Below, piece after piece: positions 8,448 through 19,076 of a DNA stretch of 26,537 nt. Made by a program: the position numbers and the translations under genes. The notes under the pieces are model-generated. The model searched no databases, was not told the DNA's origin, and saw nothing but the letters and a program-made list of their open reading frames with translations. Source of the DNA: Chara braunii (lineage: Eukaryota > Streptophyta > Charophyceae > Charales > Characeae); NCBI GenBank assembly GCA_003427395.1, contig BFEA01000368.1, positions 696,964 to 723,500 on the forward strand. Reading direction: 5' to 3'. Within the stretch, counting starts at the first letter, position 1. The number at the start of each line of letters is the position of its first letter.

Positions 8448-8548
8448 TAGAAAGGAGGAAGTGCAAATTACATGACCTCTTCACGACTGACGACACAAGA
8501 AATTACCGACATTTCCTAGAAAGGAGGAAGTGCAAATTACATGACCTC
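8448..8548 (+). repeat. Perfect 32-bp direct repeat, offset 69 bp
   Basis: 8448-8479 and 8517-8548 are identical (starting TAGAAAGGAGGAAGTGCAAA), separated by 37 bases. The identity shows a recent duplication or gene-conversion event directly beside the older 122-bp duplication. Confidence 0.93.
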
Positions 8549-8559
8549 CACATGTTTTT

Positions 8560-8830
8560 TCATATCTGTATCTCTACATCCATCTTTCTCTCGCTTGTTT
8601 TTTTTAATCCCCGTCTCTTTCTTTTTTTGTCTCTCTCTTTTTTAAGTGCTCCGAATCTCCTCTTTCTGACCCCCCTCTATTTTTGTTTTCCTCTCTCAAT
8701 TTTTTTCTTTAATCCTTTTCTCGCCATCTTTTAGTTTTTATATTTGCATCTCTCTACATGTTTTTTTGTTTAGTTTTCTTGAATTTTTTTTTTTACTCAC
8801 TTCCTTTTATTTGTCGTCCTCGCTATTATT
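8560..8830. other. Pyrimidine-rich low-complexity stretch
   Basis: Long T and C runs on the plus strand, such as TCTCTTTC units. The plus-strand open frame through it (8375-8734) encodes mostly Phe, Leu and Ser as expected from composition, so I do not call a gene. 8831-9019 holds nothing I recognise. Confidence 0.6.
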
Positions 8831-9029
8831 CTCTTACTTCAAATAATGGGGGACAGAGAAAAAAAGAGCGTGAATTGCCATCTTCACATGAGCACAACGC
8901 ACTTTAATTTTTGTTGTATCTGGACTAATGGTTAGGTGAAATACGTACACAACGACCATATCGATCAAGATTTGGATTCAATTTCATGATCAATCTGGCA
9001 AGGCCGCTTCGGTCAAGTGCGCCAGCCAT

Positions 9030-9115
9030 AGGGTCACGCGAGGTAGAACTTACCTCTGCTCAAGGGGTTGTCACCACCCTTGGACAGAAGTATCCCCGCT
9101 GAGCTACCGAACCAC
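9030..9115 (-). ncRNA. tRNA-like sequence with Pol III A box, possible SINE
   Basis: On the minus strand, GGTAGCTCAGCGGGG (A box at 9106-9094) closely matches the internal Pol III promoter of tRNA genes. About 55 bases further on, GAGGTAAGTTCTACCTC forms a T-arm-like hairpin (9039-9055 region), but its loop is not the canonical TTCRANY. No full cloverleaf forms. A tRNA-derived SINE or decayed tRNA copy is plausible. Confidence 0.3.
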
Positions 9116-9475
9116 GAATGAAAGTTACTCGGTTGCAATTGTAGAGGTGGTCCAGCCGAGGGCGTTTCTCGTACACTGTAGCATAGGGGGTACTCGCGGT
9201 CGCACACCTTCAAGTTAATCGGACCCGTACGCGAGCTGTCGCTTTCGGGGCTCATGTCCCAAGTACGACTTGACGTCGGTCGACTAGGATGGTCCATCTA
9301 ACCACACGATACACCACGTCAAAATCAAGTTACACACACAAACCATACCCAGTCCCTTTTTGTATCCAACCGATAATCGTTTTGACAAAAAAAAAAACAG
9401 TTGGGCGTCACACATGAGACTTAAATCAATATTGCAAAGGCACAGACTTCGTTATATGGACTAACAATGTATGGA

Positions 9476-9679
9476 CATGCAAGCAGTCGCAGTAATGATG
9501 TACTATGTGGTATCCATAATCACGTGACCCTCAGTGCTCTCGAGGGTTACTTTCGACATCCAAGTGTCGATTGACATGCGCCTTGAGGGTTAACCTCTTG
9601 ACGTTAGACTATCGCAGTCGCAGACAACCTCTATCCATGCAAGCAGTCGCAGACAACCTCTTGACGTTAGACTATCGCA
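9476..9679 (+). repeat. Local duplications of AGCAGTCGCAGACAACCTC-type units
   Basis: A 25-bp sequence starting AACCTCTTGACGTTAGAC occurs at 9592-9616 and 9655-9679. GCAGTCGCAGACAACCTCT occurs at 9614-9632 and 9643-9661. CATGCAAGCAGTCGCAG occurs at 9476-9492 and 9636-9652. The three overlap and suggest nested tandem duplications. A small hairpin, TCGACA/TGTCGA, lies at about 9553-9570. Confidence 0.85.
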
Positions 9680-10579
9680 AAAGCGGTTGTGAGTCCTACC
9701 CTTTTCTGTACTCTGCGCAGATGAGTGGTAGGCGGGACTCCACCTTTGTAGCCACGAAACACCCCTAGCACTGAAAGTGGGGTTCCACCTTTGGAGGTTT
9801 GAAAACAGGTAAAGGGGTTAACTTTGACTTTGACACCCGCTACGGGCCTTAACAACTAGCTATAAAAGCTCTAGAAAATAAAAGGTAGGGAAAATAAATC
9901 ATCGCTTTTTATCTCGAGACAAGTCTGTTTGACCAATCTGCACAGTCACAATGGACCACATAGATATGTCCCATACAAACAGGAAGGGTTATAGAAAACA
10001 CGTAACGAATACTCTCACAATCACTGTGTGACTCCTTTAAAAAAATATACTTATGATTTCCACTTGAAAAGCATGCTGACAATCACATCAAAGATTCAAC
10101 ATCGGCAAACTACGCATGCACTACACGAGGTCAACTTCAACCACTCTCTGCACTCATACCCCTTTGTCTTATCCACACAAGCGTCAACCCTTGTTAAACC
10201 TTCCAAAATAAAACATTCAGTACCTTTTTAAATCGCCGTTCAACAAAAATCCGAGTAAAACCCAAAGAAACGAAACAACCGACAGGGGCTAAGGCCTTTA
10301 GGTTAAGGGATGGAAATGAGTTACAGTTAAGTCGTAAGCCGACAAATCGACAACTGAACTATTATTAAAAGGTATCAGAAAAAAATCCTTATTGAATCGA
10401 ACTGAAACTAGTCGGATCTTGAATTAAAATGGTTGAAGAAATGACTTGTAACACAACACAAGCCAATTTTCAAAAACTAAACTACAAACATATGGAGAAT
10501 AAACCTTCATATCATAACTTTCTTAGAAAGTCTCTTAAAACCAAATATAAGTCTACCTTTTAAAGAGTGCTCGAAAAAT
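9680..10579. other. No gene or repeat recognised
   Basis: Moderately A/T-rich. A CCACCTTTG motif occurs twice near 9740-9800. No coding frame longer than about 70 codons and nothing similar to a known domain. Confidence 0.4.
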
Positions 10580-11100
10580 AAGGAAACTTATGGCAACATC
10601 TCCTCTACAGTGGGTGAATTGCCGAAATTTTTTCTATCAAAATATTGCATAACTCCTCGAAACTATGAAAATTTCGGCAACACTTCCTCTATAGAAGTAC
10701 CTTTCTAAAATTTATACTTAACTATGTATGAAATATGAAGCTATCCTTAACTTTAGAGAGTCAAATTTTGTCTAACTTTTTGAATTAGTATAAATTTGGG
10801 CAATATCTTCTTCAGAGAAAAACAAGTCTCATATTTATACTAAGTTAGATATGAACTCGAAATAAAATTTAAGTTCTTGCTAAGACAAATTCAACTAACA
10901 TTTTTGATTCATAAGAATTTCGGCAGCACTCCCTCCAAAGAAGATTCTTTTCAAAATTTGTACAAAACTAAATACAAAATTAGAAAAGTTGATTTTTTGA
11001 AAAGTCAAAACTTGGCTAACTCCTTGGTTTAGTAAAAATTTGGATAGCATTTCCTTAGCAATAATACAAAAATTGAACTAACTCCTATGGCTCCAGCACT
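10580..11100 (+). repeat. Degenerate tandem repeat, period about 122 bp, AATTTCGGCAGCA motif
   Basis: The marker motif occurs at about 10670 (AATTTCGGCAACACTTCC), 10793 (AAATTTGGGCAATATCTTC), 10916 (GAATTTCGGCAGCACTCCC) and 11036 (AAATTTGGATAGCATTTCC), giving spacings of 123, 123 and 120 bases. A partial copy (TGGCAACATCTCCTCTAC) lies at about 10590. Sequence between markers also aligns (AAAATTTGTAC, TCTAACTTTTTGAATTAG types). Divergence is high, so the array is old. Confidence 0.75.
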
Positions 11101-11284
11101 TGACGAGCATCTAAAGCAACTACATATCAAAGATGATACTTAAATTAAGTAGATCTCAAACTAAATCACAAACAAATTCATACCACAGCGAGTGAGTACT
11201 GTCACAAAATCCCAAGTTATCTCTACATAAGATAGTTCATTGATCATGCAGGTGATTATCAATTTTGTCCATCTTATAATGGCA

Positions 11285-12420
11285 TGACGCTAGACCATTT
11301 AACTTCGAAACAATTCCCAACCACAAGCGGTTAACGGGTAACTGAAAATTCAAGAATGAAAATTCTAAAGTGAGAATTTTGGGCAATTTGAAAATCCTGA
11401 ATGGTCATGAAGTGGTGAAAAGTCCGAAGACCCTGAAAAAACCACCTGTTTAGGCAAGATGCATCTTGAAGTGGTGAAGTAAGAGTTTTGGGCAGTTCGA
11501 AAATCGTGAATGGTCATGAAGTGGTGAAAGGTCCGAAGACCCTGAAAACTACATATTTAGGCAGGTAGCATCCTGAAGTAGTAAAGAGTGTTCTGAAGTG
11601 GTGAAAGATACGAAGACCCTGAAAACCACCTGTTTAGGCAGACTGCATCATGAAATGGTGAAGGGTGTCATGAAGTGGTGATGAAAAATACGACTGTTGT
11701 TAACCTTCTCTCTTCTCGACATGCCTTAGATTATGCACAAACAAGTTGCACAACTACTTCTCTTTACTTTGTGTATTTGACTAGACCATTCAACTTAGAA
11801 ATAATGTCTTATCCAAAGTTCAATAACTCTCTGACTTGTCTTAAAAATATGGGCAGGGGGCTAAGTGATTCAGCTTAGAAACAATGTTAATCTTGCCTAG
11901 TTTACTTTAAATTATAATTCTGACTTTATCCCTCTTCTAAGTGATATGGCTTAAGCTGAACTATTCGGTTTGGAAACAACGTCCAACTACTTATTCACAT
12001 GCAAATATAATTAAAGTACTTCCAATTGTACTCATTTGTACTTAGTGTGTGGTTTCATGTTAAGCGATTCGGCTTGAAATAAATGATTAACCCTTCATCA
12101 AAATCTTCGGTCAGAATAAAACAAGAGAATGAACCATTCGGCTTAAAATAATATCCAGTCTATCCTAAGTCATATAAAAGCATGAAGTTGGACCATTCGG
12201 TTTGGAAACAATGTCAAACTTGAGTCAGAAACCCCAAAAGAAAACAAGTAGATCAAACCATTCAGAAACAATGCTTGGTCTCAAAAGTCAGCGAGACAAA
12301 CCCTAAAAAATAAACACAGCAACCAGACCATTCAACTTAGAAATAATATATGGTCCTTCAAAAAACAGACAATAAACATGACACCGAGCCATTTAACTTA
12401 GAAATAATACCCAATCTTTG
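11285..12420 (+). repeat. About ten scattered copies of a degenerate ACCATTCGGCTTAGAAACAATG motif
   Basis: Copies near 11293, 11785, 11862, 11968, 12067, 12136, 12191, 12256, 12326 and 12386 follow the pattern (G)ACCATTC(G/A)(G/A)CTT(A/G)GAAA(C/T)AATG, often followed by TCCAA or TCTT. Spacing is 55-100 bases through 11785-12420. This looks like an old minisatellite, or the variable non-coding part of a large LTR element, now heavily mutated. Confidence 0.7.
11371..11690 (+). repeat. Tandem repeat, 109-bp and shortened 77-bp units, GAAGTGGTGAA core
   Basis: The core GAAGTGG recurs at 11409, 11518, 11595 and 11672, giving spacings of 109, 77 and 77 bases. Each unit carries CCGAAGACCCTGAAAA (or ACGAAGACCCTG) and, except the last, TGTTTAGGCA or ATTTAGGCA. 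The 77-base units lack the segment containing GAAAATC(C/G)TGAATGG. Units are about 85-90% alike, so this array is younger than the two around it. Confidence 0.85.
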
Positions 12421-13239
12421 AGACCCGGTTAAACTAATGCAAAACTGTTTTTCTCCCACCTTCCCCCAATTCATCCCGTAGTCTGATTTCAACCAATCAA
12501 AAGGAAAGTGAAGTTTAAGCATGCGTTCCTTCAATTAATCCGATTAATTTCTTAGAAGAAAACAAAAATCTTACAGGAACACATGCATACCTCTCAGAGA
12601 AACTAGAGAGATGTAATCGATAGGGGTATGGTGGGTTCACACATGGAGAAAGAGATATACCTGACAGTTCTTTGCCTCCAGAATCTCGCCTAGATTCCGT
12701 CAGAGTTCCCACAATCAGTAGGTGGATTTCCAAAAAGCCTTGACGCAGTCTTACGGGTAGCAATCTCGCCTGCCGCTCTCCTCTCCGAACCAATAGACTA
12801 GACGGAGAGTAAGAAGGGCAAAAAATGAGGTTTTCAGACGCTTGAGATACCAGCAGGGGACATACTCAACTCACATGAGAGGACCTTGTTGCCTTGATGC
12901 GCCTGAGGGTTTTGCAATGATGTCCAAAAGTCATAGTAAGATGGCCAAATTAAAACCGAAATGCAGAGCAACTTCCCCTGATGAGCCTCCAAGTCACAAA
13001 AATGACCCCCCTTGCAGAGCCTGATCACTTCGTTAACATGACAAAGAAGACAAGCTTGACGTTAGATCAGTTGCTGAAAATGACCGCTAAAAAAAACGAC
13101 ATAGTGAATGCAGCACGGAACCGCGACATGGTCATGACTTTGAAAACAATAACACTTTTATTATTTTGACAGAGGTGACATTATTGGAGATGTTGTAAAA
13201 CTGCGTGCTTATAACTCATGTAACAACGAGAGAGGCATT
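12421..13239. other. No gene recognised
   Basis: A 92-codon open frame on the minus strand (12515-12793) has no recognisable domain and is probably chance. The minus strand is locally G/C-richer at 12600-12830 and reads like an untranslated leader rather than a gene, but I cannot assign it. Confidence 0.35.
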
Positions 13240-13243
13240 GAGA

Positions 13244-13275
<32 letters not shown>

Positions 13276-13553
13276 TAGAGAGAGAGAGAGAGAAAGAACT
13301 TTGAAGTGTGGAGAGGAGGAACGGATCAAGACTATATACAAGAATAATGGAAGCTCACAGTATCGGGAGTACAACATAGTCTTGTGTGCAGAAAATGACT
13401 TAGTGCAGGCAGGGAACAAAAAGTTGGGTACTGGGTGCCACCTTCTTATGACAGCGGTGCCTTAATGTGATTATATGACCCCCAGTACAGAACCATGTGT
13501 CGGGAGGTGACCGTAAAATGACCTGAGTAAAAATAAAGTGAGACTTGTTCATT

Positions 13554-13614
<61 letters not shown>

Positions 13615-13638
13615 AGAGAGAGAGCAAGTGAGAGAGAG
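13240..13638. repeat. Two (GA)n microsatellites
   Basis: Imperfect GA arrays at 13240-13297 and 13555-13638. Unique sequence between them carries no convincing gene; the open frames here are Ser-Leu or Arg-Glu repeats from the microsatellites. Confidence 0.95.
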
Positions 13639-13852
13639 TTAGTTTGCAAAGAAATGAGAGACAAAGATACTCTATTTATGTGTCATTTTGACATCAGTGA
13701 TCATTTGTGGACATACAAGTATTTATTTGTTCGTGTACTTAACATGCGTGTAACCCTTCATTCCCAAGTTACTTTAATGGTCACAGGCTCACAGCGAGTA
13801 TGTATACATGATGTCCACTTAAAAAATGAGTACGAGAGTGTTAGTGAGGCGT

Positions 13853-13926
13853 CGTTATATATATATATATCGTCACAAATAGAACTGCCCGGTAAACCGT
13901 AGGCAGAGAGAGAGAAGAGGATAACA

Positions 13927-13993
<67 letters not shown>

Positions 13994-14068
13994 TCACAAA
14001 CAGAATTGCCCGGTAAACCGTTGGCAAAGAGAGAGAAGAGGACAACAAACGTATATATATATATATAT
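13853..14068. repeat. Three (TA)n arrays separated by two copies of a 60-bp unit
   Basis: TA arrays lie at about 13856-13870, 13931-13991 and 14052-14068. The spacers 13871-13930 and 13992-14051 are 60-bp copies with six differences, both starting CGTCACAAA and ending in AACAAAC plus A or G before TATATA. The structure is a two-copy tandem repeat in which the TA end of the unit expanded. Confidence 0.95.
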
Positions 14069-14690
14069 GTTCAAGGTTATATCATTATTGTCCAAGTGTG
14101 CATTAAAGGTCATTCATGAGGGGGTGAGGCCACATAAAAAAACACACAATCCTTTCACAAACAAGCAACTCCATCCCCGTTCTGTTTCTTAAAATATCTA
14201 ACCACAAAAAATTGTCCTTATGAAGAAGGTCGCCTTTTCTATTTCGAGCGGCCCATCATCGACAACGCTTATACATGGATCTCACAACAGATCAGTTGCA
14301 ACGAGGCAATACTCATCAACTATCATAACAATATGTATGTGCGTAAAACATTATGAACACACCACAAAAAGTGAGGACCATGCTCCTCTGTTTTCCTCAG
14401 AGCATTGCAATATCCGCATGTGCAAAAACAAATAGTCTATGAAAGTCCACAATAGCGTCGGAAAAAAAAACATTATGACTTTCACATGTTTTTTCAAGCT
14501 CTATCTGTGCCGGTTCTTCACGAATACAAGTGCGTGTGACATCTCAATTCAGTACTGAGCACATCCAACGCATATTGCAATGAACGCAAGGTATATATAA
14601 GACCCCAAGTGACACACTCAGTTGCACGCCCGAATGCTCTCCTATGTGGATCATCGAACACACACAATGACATTGAATGTTGGTCAGCTC
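14069..14690. other. No gene recognised
   Basis: Mixed-composition sequence, with a TATATAA at about 14591-14597 and no coding frame I can support. Confidence 0.35.
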
Positions 14691-14694
14691 ATCA

Positions 14695-15000
14695 GACATC
14701 GATCATAATTTCATCACAATTTCATCACACTTCCATGATCTTTCCATCACAAATTCATCACAATGCCAGCGCATTTTCATCACCATTCCAACATGATCTT
14801 CAACACAAAGTCCTGTGTTCAACTATTGATCAACACAGTATCAACAAATTATCAACATTTTATTAACACAAAGTTCAACAGTTTAACATATGACTTCGTA
14901 TAAACAGTATAACTTACAAACGTTGGTTTTCATCACTTCCTGTAGAGCACGGGGCATGTGTCAGGATAAACAGTTGATAAACAGTTCTTAAACAGTTTAA
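14695..15000 (+). repeat. Degenerate short-period repeats (TTCATCACAA, ATCAACA, AAACAGTT)
   Basis: TTTCATCACAA-like units of 10-14 bases recur from 14708 to 14790, followed by ATCAACA/CAACACA units (14798-14880) and then AAACAGT(T) units (14901-15000). They look like successive short minisatellite-like stretches of low fidelity. Confidence 0.6.
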
Positions 15001-17020
15001 AAGAGGGGGGGGCCCACGATCAACATAAAACAAAAAAAACAACTATTTTTCTGTTGGAGCATTGAGAAAAGATGAAGGCGGAAAGAAAAAGAAGAGTTAA
15101 GAGGAGGAAAAAAAACTCGAACTCGGCAGCGGAGTTACCTAGTGATGACTGGCGGACTTGTTTGTTTTCTGCTGCTGTTTTGGCAACTATGTCATTATAT
15201 TTCAATGCCATTCCAACCAAATACAACTGCGTCTTACTGGAATTGAGATTCGGTGCGTGCATGGTAGTTGGGGAAACTACTTATGACACCCCTAACTCCG
15301 AGTAGGAAGGTACGAAGCAACAACATGAGGTAGTAAAGGCTCACCTATCAACAGCATGACCGCTCTCATTAGATGAAGTAATTTGTCTGATTCCGCTAAA
15401 TAGTCAGGGCAAGTATCACTATTGAGGTAGATAGATGCTCCTAGGCATCGACCATTGTTGCTTTCAATAGGAGGTGCTTTACTTAACCGTTGCGTGTTAT
15501 CATGCTCATCCGGTTTCGAGTTGTTTTGCTGAGTTTTGGCAGCACACTTATTGTACATTTATTGAGCTTGCAGTTGGGCATTTCCAATCTACATTGTTAC
15601 TTCATACAACTTTTGTGCATGCCGCTTTTGATGAGTTTGTTGCGTCTCGGTCACATTTGTTTCATTTCTGTATGAATCACGAGTTCGGCAAACACCAGTT
15701 GCTTCAAGATGCCACCAAGGTTTCTGTTCGTCCCTTCTTATTTGAAACACCACATGACTCGTCTCTTGAAAGTTGGTGCTCCCCATGACTCGTCGCCCTT
15801 CCTTCTCCATGTCTTGTCCGTGCTCATTTAAGCGCAAAGTTCATTTCGAGCGGCAATGTTATGATCCGACTGCGCGCACTGCACAAACGTGAGACCCTTC
15901 TTTACCAAAAAATAAGGTTTCAACTATCAAATTAACTTGCCACAGATCGTTATCATCATTTGGTTGCACGCTACAAGCGCACACCGCACAATATTCTCCT
16001 CTAAATACTTCCCAAATCCTTCCTTGACAACTCCTTCTAATAAGTTTGCCACCAACTGCAACGAATTGAAAAACTCGATATTTGAAGATTAAAATGTTGT
16101 GTCCCTCTATGTCAAGTGCACAAACGCTTTCGCAACGGACCTGAACAGTCTGTCATTTTTTTATTTTTCCAAAAAACGAGTGCAGTTGTCAAGCATGCCA
16201 CCCTGTCAAAGCTCTCGGTTTGTCAACTCCTTTCTCACATATGCCCCTTCTATTAGAATCTCGCGGCCTGGAACAACGTGCATACCAAGCACAAGTGGAA
16301 AGTCAATTTTCGTCCCTCATACATACACGTTGGCACATACACAAACCCACAGACATACACAAGCCCACACATACACATGGTTAATATTTTTCTTTATTGA
16401 AAAATGTTTTTAGTTCACAATTTTTTCGCACTAAGAATGGTGGATGACAACGTTTCACATTGAACAACAGTTTGTATGCATTTGCACGGTGTTTCAATTT
16501 TAGTCATACAATGTTTACTTACGTCCTTCAACTGTTGTCTCCTTGCACGCTAATTGCTTGTCAGCATTGCTTTCCTCTCTGCCTCGACCACTTGCTCCTC
16601 CTTGCGTTTTTCTCAATGTCATATTTTCCTTGTTCAAGTTACACCATTCTTTTTCTGCAACTGCTTTGGGTTGATTCTTCGTGATCATCTTCCGCATCAT
16701 TGTCGTCCTTTATGTTATTATAACCTTCGTCATTGTCCTTCTTTCTGTTTCAATCATGCTTTTCATATGATTATCTTTCCTTTAATGTGTCAATCTTCCC
16801 TCCTTCACCTTCATGAGTCATTTACCTGCAGTGTCGTTGTTGATCGTTTGCGAGTCTTGTTCTTAGTGTGTTAACATTATTAAGCGTTCATTGTTGTTCC
16901 TCGTAAGGTATTTCATTCTCCCTGTGAACAAGTCATCAACGTTTTCACGACCCTTTGAGCATCTTCTTCTTGTTGCTTATCTTTCCTCATGTCATGATAC
17001 CTCAGTTATTCATGTGGTGG
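15001..17020. other. About 2 kb with no recognised gene
   Basis: Several open frames of 60-106 codons exist (for example plus 15072-15305, beginning with a Lys/Arg-rich stretch followed by a hydrophobic segment, and plus 15474-15788). None shows a domain I recognise, a supporting splice pattern or a partner frame. A minus-strand frame at 16515-16700 is hydrophilic and protein-like in composition, but too short and unfamiliar to call. Confidence 0.35.
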
Positions 17021-17026
17021 AAGATG

Positions 17027-17050
17027 CGTGTGTGTGTGTGCGTGTGTTTG

Positions 17051-17102
<52 letters not shown>
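17027..17102. repeat. (GT)n followed by (GA)n microsatellite
   Basis: GT units at 17027-17047, then GA units at 17053-17102. Confidence 0.95.
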
Positions 17103-17104
<2 letters not shown>

Positions 17105-17330
17105 CTCCTGTCTTTTGAAGACGTATATGTGGGAGGCAAGTTTTTGTGATGCAATATGAACAACACACACAAGAAACACTACATTTTGATAGAGTTGAAA
17201 ACTGAGTGCCAATTGCATTGGGGTACAATAACAACTCCTAATACACGGCCCCCACTTCCCAACCACATCGTCAAAAGGGAAATAATATTAAGGGACAGAG
17301 ATAGATAAACAGATACACGTGCAAGTATAT

Positions 17331-17369
17331 AAAATATATATATATATATATAAAGAGAGAGAGAGAGCA
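17331..17369. repeat. Short (TA)n-(GA)n compound microsatellite
   Basis: ATATAT run followed by AGAGAG run. The neighbouring 12-bp palindrome GTTGACGTCAAC lies at 17430-17441. Confidence 0.85.
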
Positions 17370-17816
17370 CATATTTGGTCGTCGTATAGGTCTGTATTTT
17401 CGACATCTACATATACTCTGGTTCCTACTGTTGACGTCAACTAGTTCCTTTCTCATTTAATTAGGCTAGCGTAGTAGCTGTAGGATTGTAGTCTTGGGAC
17501 CGCGCGCCAGTAGGACGAAAAACTTCTGTTATATTGTTAGTGGTGGCGAAAGTGCGCTTTCTTGGACTAGCGTAGCGCTCACAGTACTGGCGGTGCGGGC
17601 AATCCCTGCACAAAAGTACACAGAAAACACATAATTCGATATGCTCAGACAGACTCAAATGGAAGCAAAGAGCAAAATAGACTCAAAAGGTATTAAGAAC
17701 ATACTCTAACTAACTCAAATAGTCCGGTAACTGATACAAACAAACTTCAAACAAACAAAATAGATTTTCATAAGCTAAAAATGAAAGACAGACTCGAAAT
17801 AGATTAAAATTAAACC

Positions 17817-17821
<5 letters not shown>

Positions 17822-17877
<56 letters not shown>

Positions 17878-17879
17878 CA
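17822..17879. repeat. (GA)n microsatellite
   Basis: GA array with one AAAG interruption near its right end. Confidence 0.95.
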
Positions 17880-18604
17880 GATAGTACTCCTGTCTTTAAA
17901 AATATGCACAAAAAAATTCAAAATTTCGCGGAGGTGAAATAAGAGAAAGAAATAAGTTTGGATGAAAATTTTGAAAGAAAATGAAAAATTCCATGACGTA
18001 TTTAAGGAATTAAAAAAAAATAGTAATAAAATTTAATGATAATTTACAATAAAACTAGTAAACTAATTCCTGAATTAAGAGTTTATAATTAAATGACATA
18101 AGGTATTAATGAAAGCCAAAGAAAATAAATTAAGTGAAAATTTAAAATTATTTAGATGAAATTCATAAGATTTATCAACAAAGTAAAAAATTAAAAGGAA
18201 AAAAAAAAAAAAATCAAAGGAATTTTAAACGAATTTAAAAAAGAATTGCAGAATTTTGGAATTTTACAAGGAACATAAAGTATAAGTTGAGTTGACGTCA
18301 TAAAAATTAAATTTGGTAAATTTATGAATTTACTTCACGAATTTCTAAAAAGAAATTGAATTTCAAAGATAAATAACAAAAGTAATTTGTAGAATAAAGA
18401 CATTTACTTAACTTTTGGACAAAAATGTCGGAATTGATTCGGTGTACGACATTGGGAGAAAAAAGAATGACTCGAAATGAGGATTAATCCTATCCAATTA
18501 GGTAGAATTTCCGCACGGCAGAATGAGCGGCATTGTCAGGCAAAGCACAAGGAGAGACGATACGTGTCACGCACGTTAGGAATTTTAGATGATGCAATCG
18601 ATTA
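17880..18604. other. A/T-rich stretch without a gene
   Basis: Long AAATT and TTTAA combinations. A TGACGTCA palindrome sits at 18293-18300. No coding frame seen on either strand. Confidence 0.45.
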
Positions 18605-18786
18605 GGTGTGATGGCAGAGGGGAGAAGGGGAAAGGAGGGGAGGTTGATGAAGAAGAAAAATATAATATTTTTGTGGGAGAGACCAACGAGAGGAAGAGAG
18701 GGAATTAGTAAATGGGGAAAGATGGACGATATCGCGCTCCCGGTCGGTCGGGAGCAATCAAGGTCCTTCCTCGTAGTCCAGGAAGG
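18605..18786 (+). other. C-poor G-run tract followed by two hairpins, second copy of the arrangement
   Basis: A purine-rich stretch with GGGG at 18619-18622, 18627-18630 and 18637-18640 leads to hairpin 18736-18755 (GCTCCCG stem, 6-base loop), a 9-base spacer, and hairpin 18765-18786 (CCTTCCT stem, 8-base loop). The layout parallels 6843-7162, where a C-poor tract precedes hairpins at 7113-7132 and 7142-7162. In both, the first stem opens GCTC and closes GAGCAA, and a GATGAT-rich stretch follows within 150 bases. Sequence identity outside these points is low. Confidence 0.5.
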
Positions 18787-19054
18787 TATTCAATCAAACC
18801 CTAAAGTCTCTTCTCAATCATTCCCCCGGTGGAACGACGAGTTCGATGGATCGAATGTGCGTCGTGATAATGATGATGTCGGCAATGGCAGCGATGATGA
18901 TGGACCTTGCAGATGGCGGCGCCACGAATGTCGGGGGAGCAAAAGCAGCATCGTTGTGAGCGCTTGGCGGGGGCAAACCAGTTATCCCTGTTGTGACTTT
19001 TCTGACACCTCTAACTTCCAGAAACGTTAAAGGATCGATTGGTCGCTCTCACAA
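18787..19054. other. No gene recognised
   Basis: Contains an AAACCCTAAA telo-box at about 18798-18807 and GAT-rich sequence. The plus-strand open frame 18608-19030 spans the G-run tract and hairpins and has no recognisable domain. Confidence 0.35.
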
Positions 19055-19076
19055 TTTTTTTTTATTTTTTTTTTTT
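19055..19076 (-). repeat. Poly(T) run, candidate poly(A) tail of a minus-strand retrocopy
   Basis: 22 bases of T with one A (19064). It lies downstream of the minus-strand LINE in the correct orientation for that element's poly(A) tail. It is about 740 bases beyond the ORF2 stop, so assignment to this LINE is uncertain. Confidence 0.35.

Noticed and set aside
11371-11690. CRISPR array
   Set aside because: The regular repeats lack 25-40 bp conserved units with unique spacers of equal size, no cas genes exist and the genome is eukaryotic.
12515-12793. 92-codon minus-strand frame
   Set aside because: No ATG-context, domain or partner. Composition is that of untranslated sequence.
13400-13664. 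Ser-Leu repeat proteins on the minus strand
   Set aside because: They are translations of the (GA)n microsatellite.
17461-17658. Small minus-strand frame with a Cys-x2-Cys-like cluster (CRDCPHRQYC)
   Set aside because: Spacing fits no zinc-finger class I know. The frame is short, isolated and next to simple repeats. A TTTTGTGCAG acceptor-like site upstream is not enough for an exon call.
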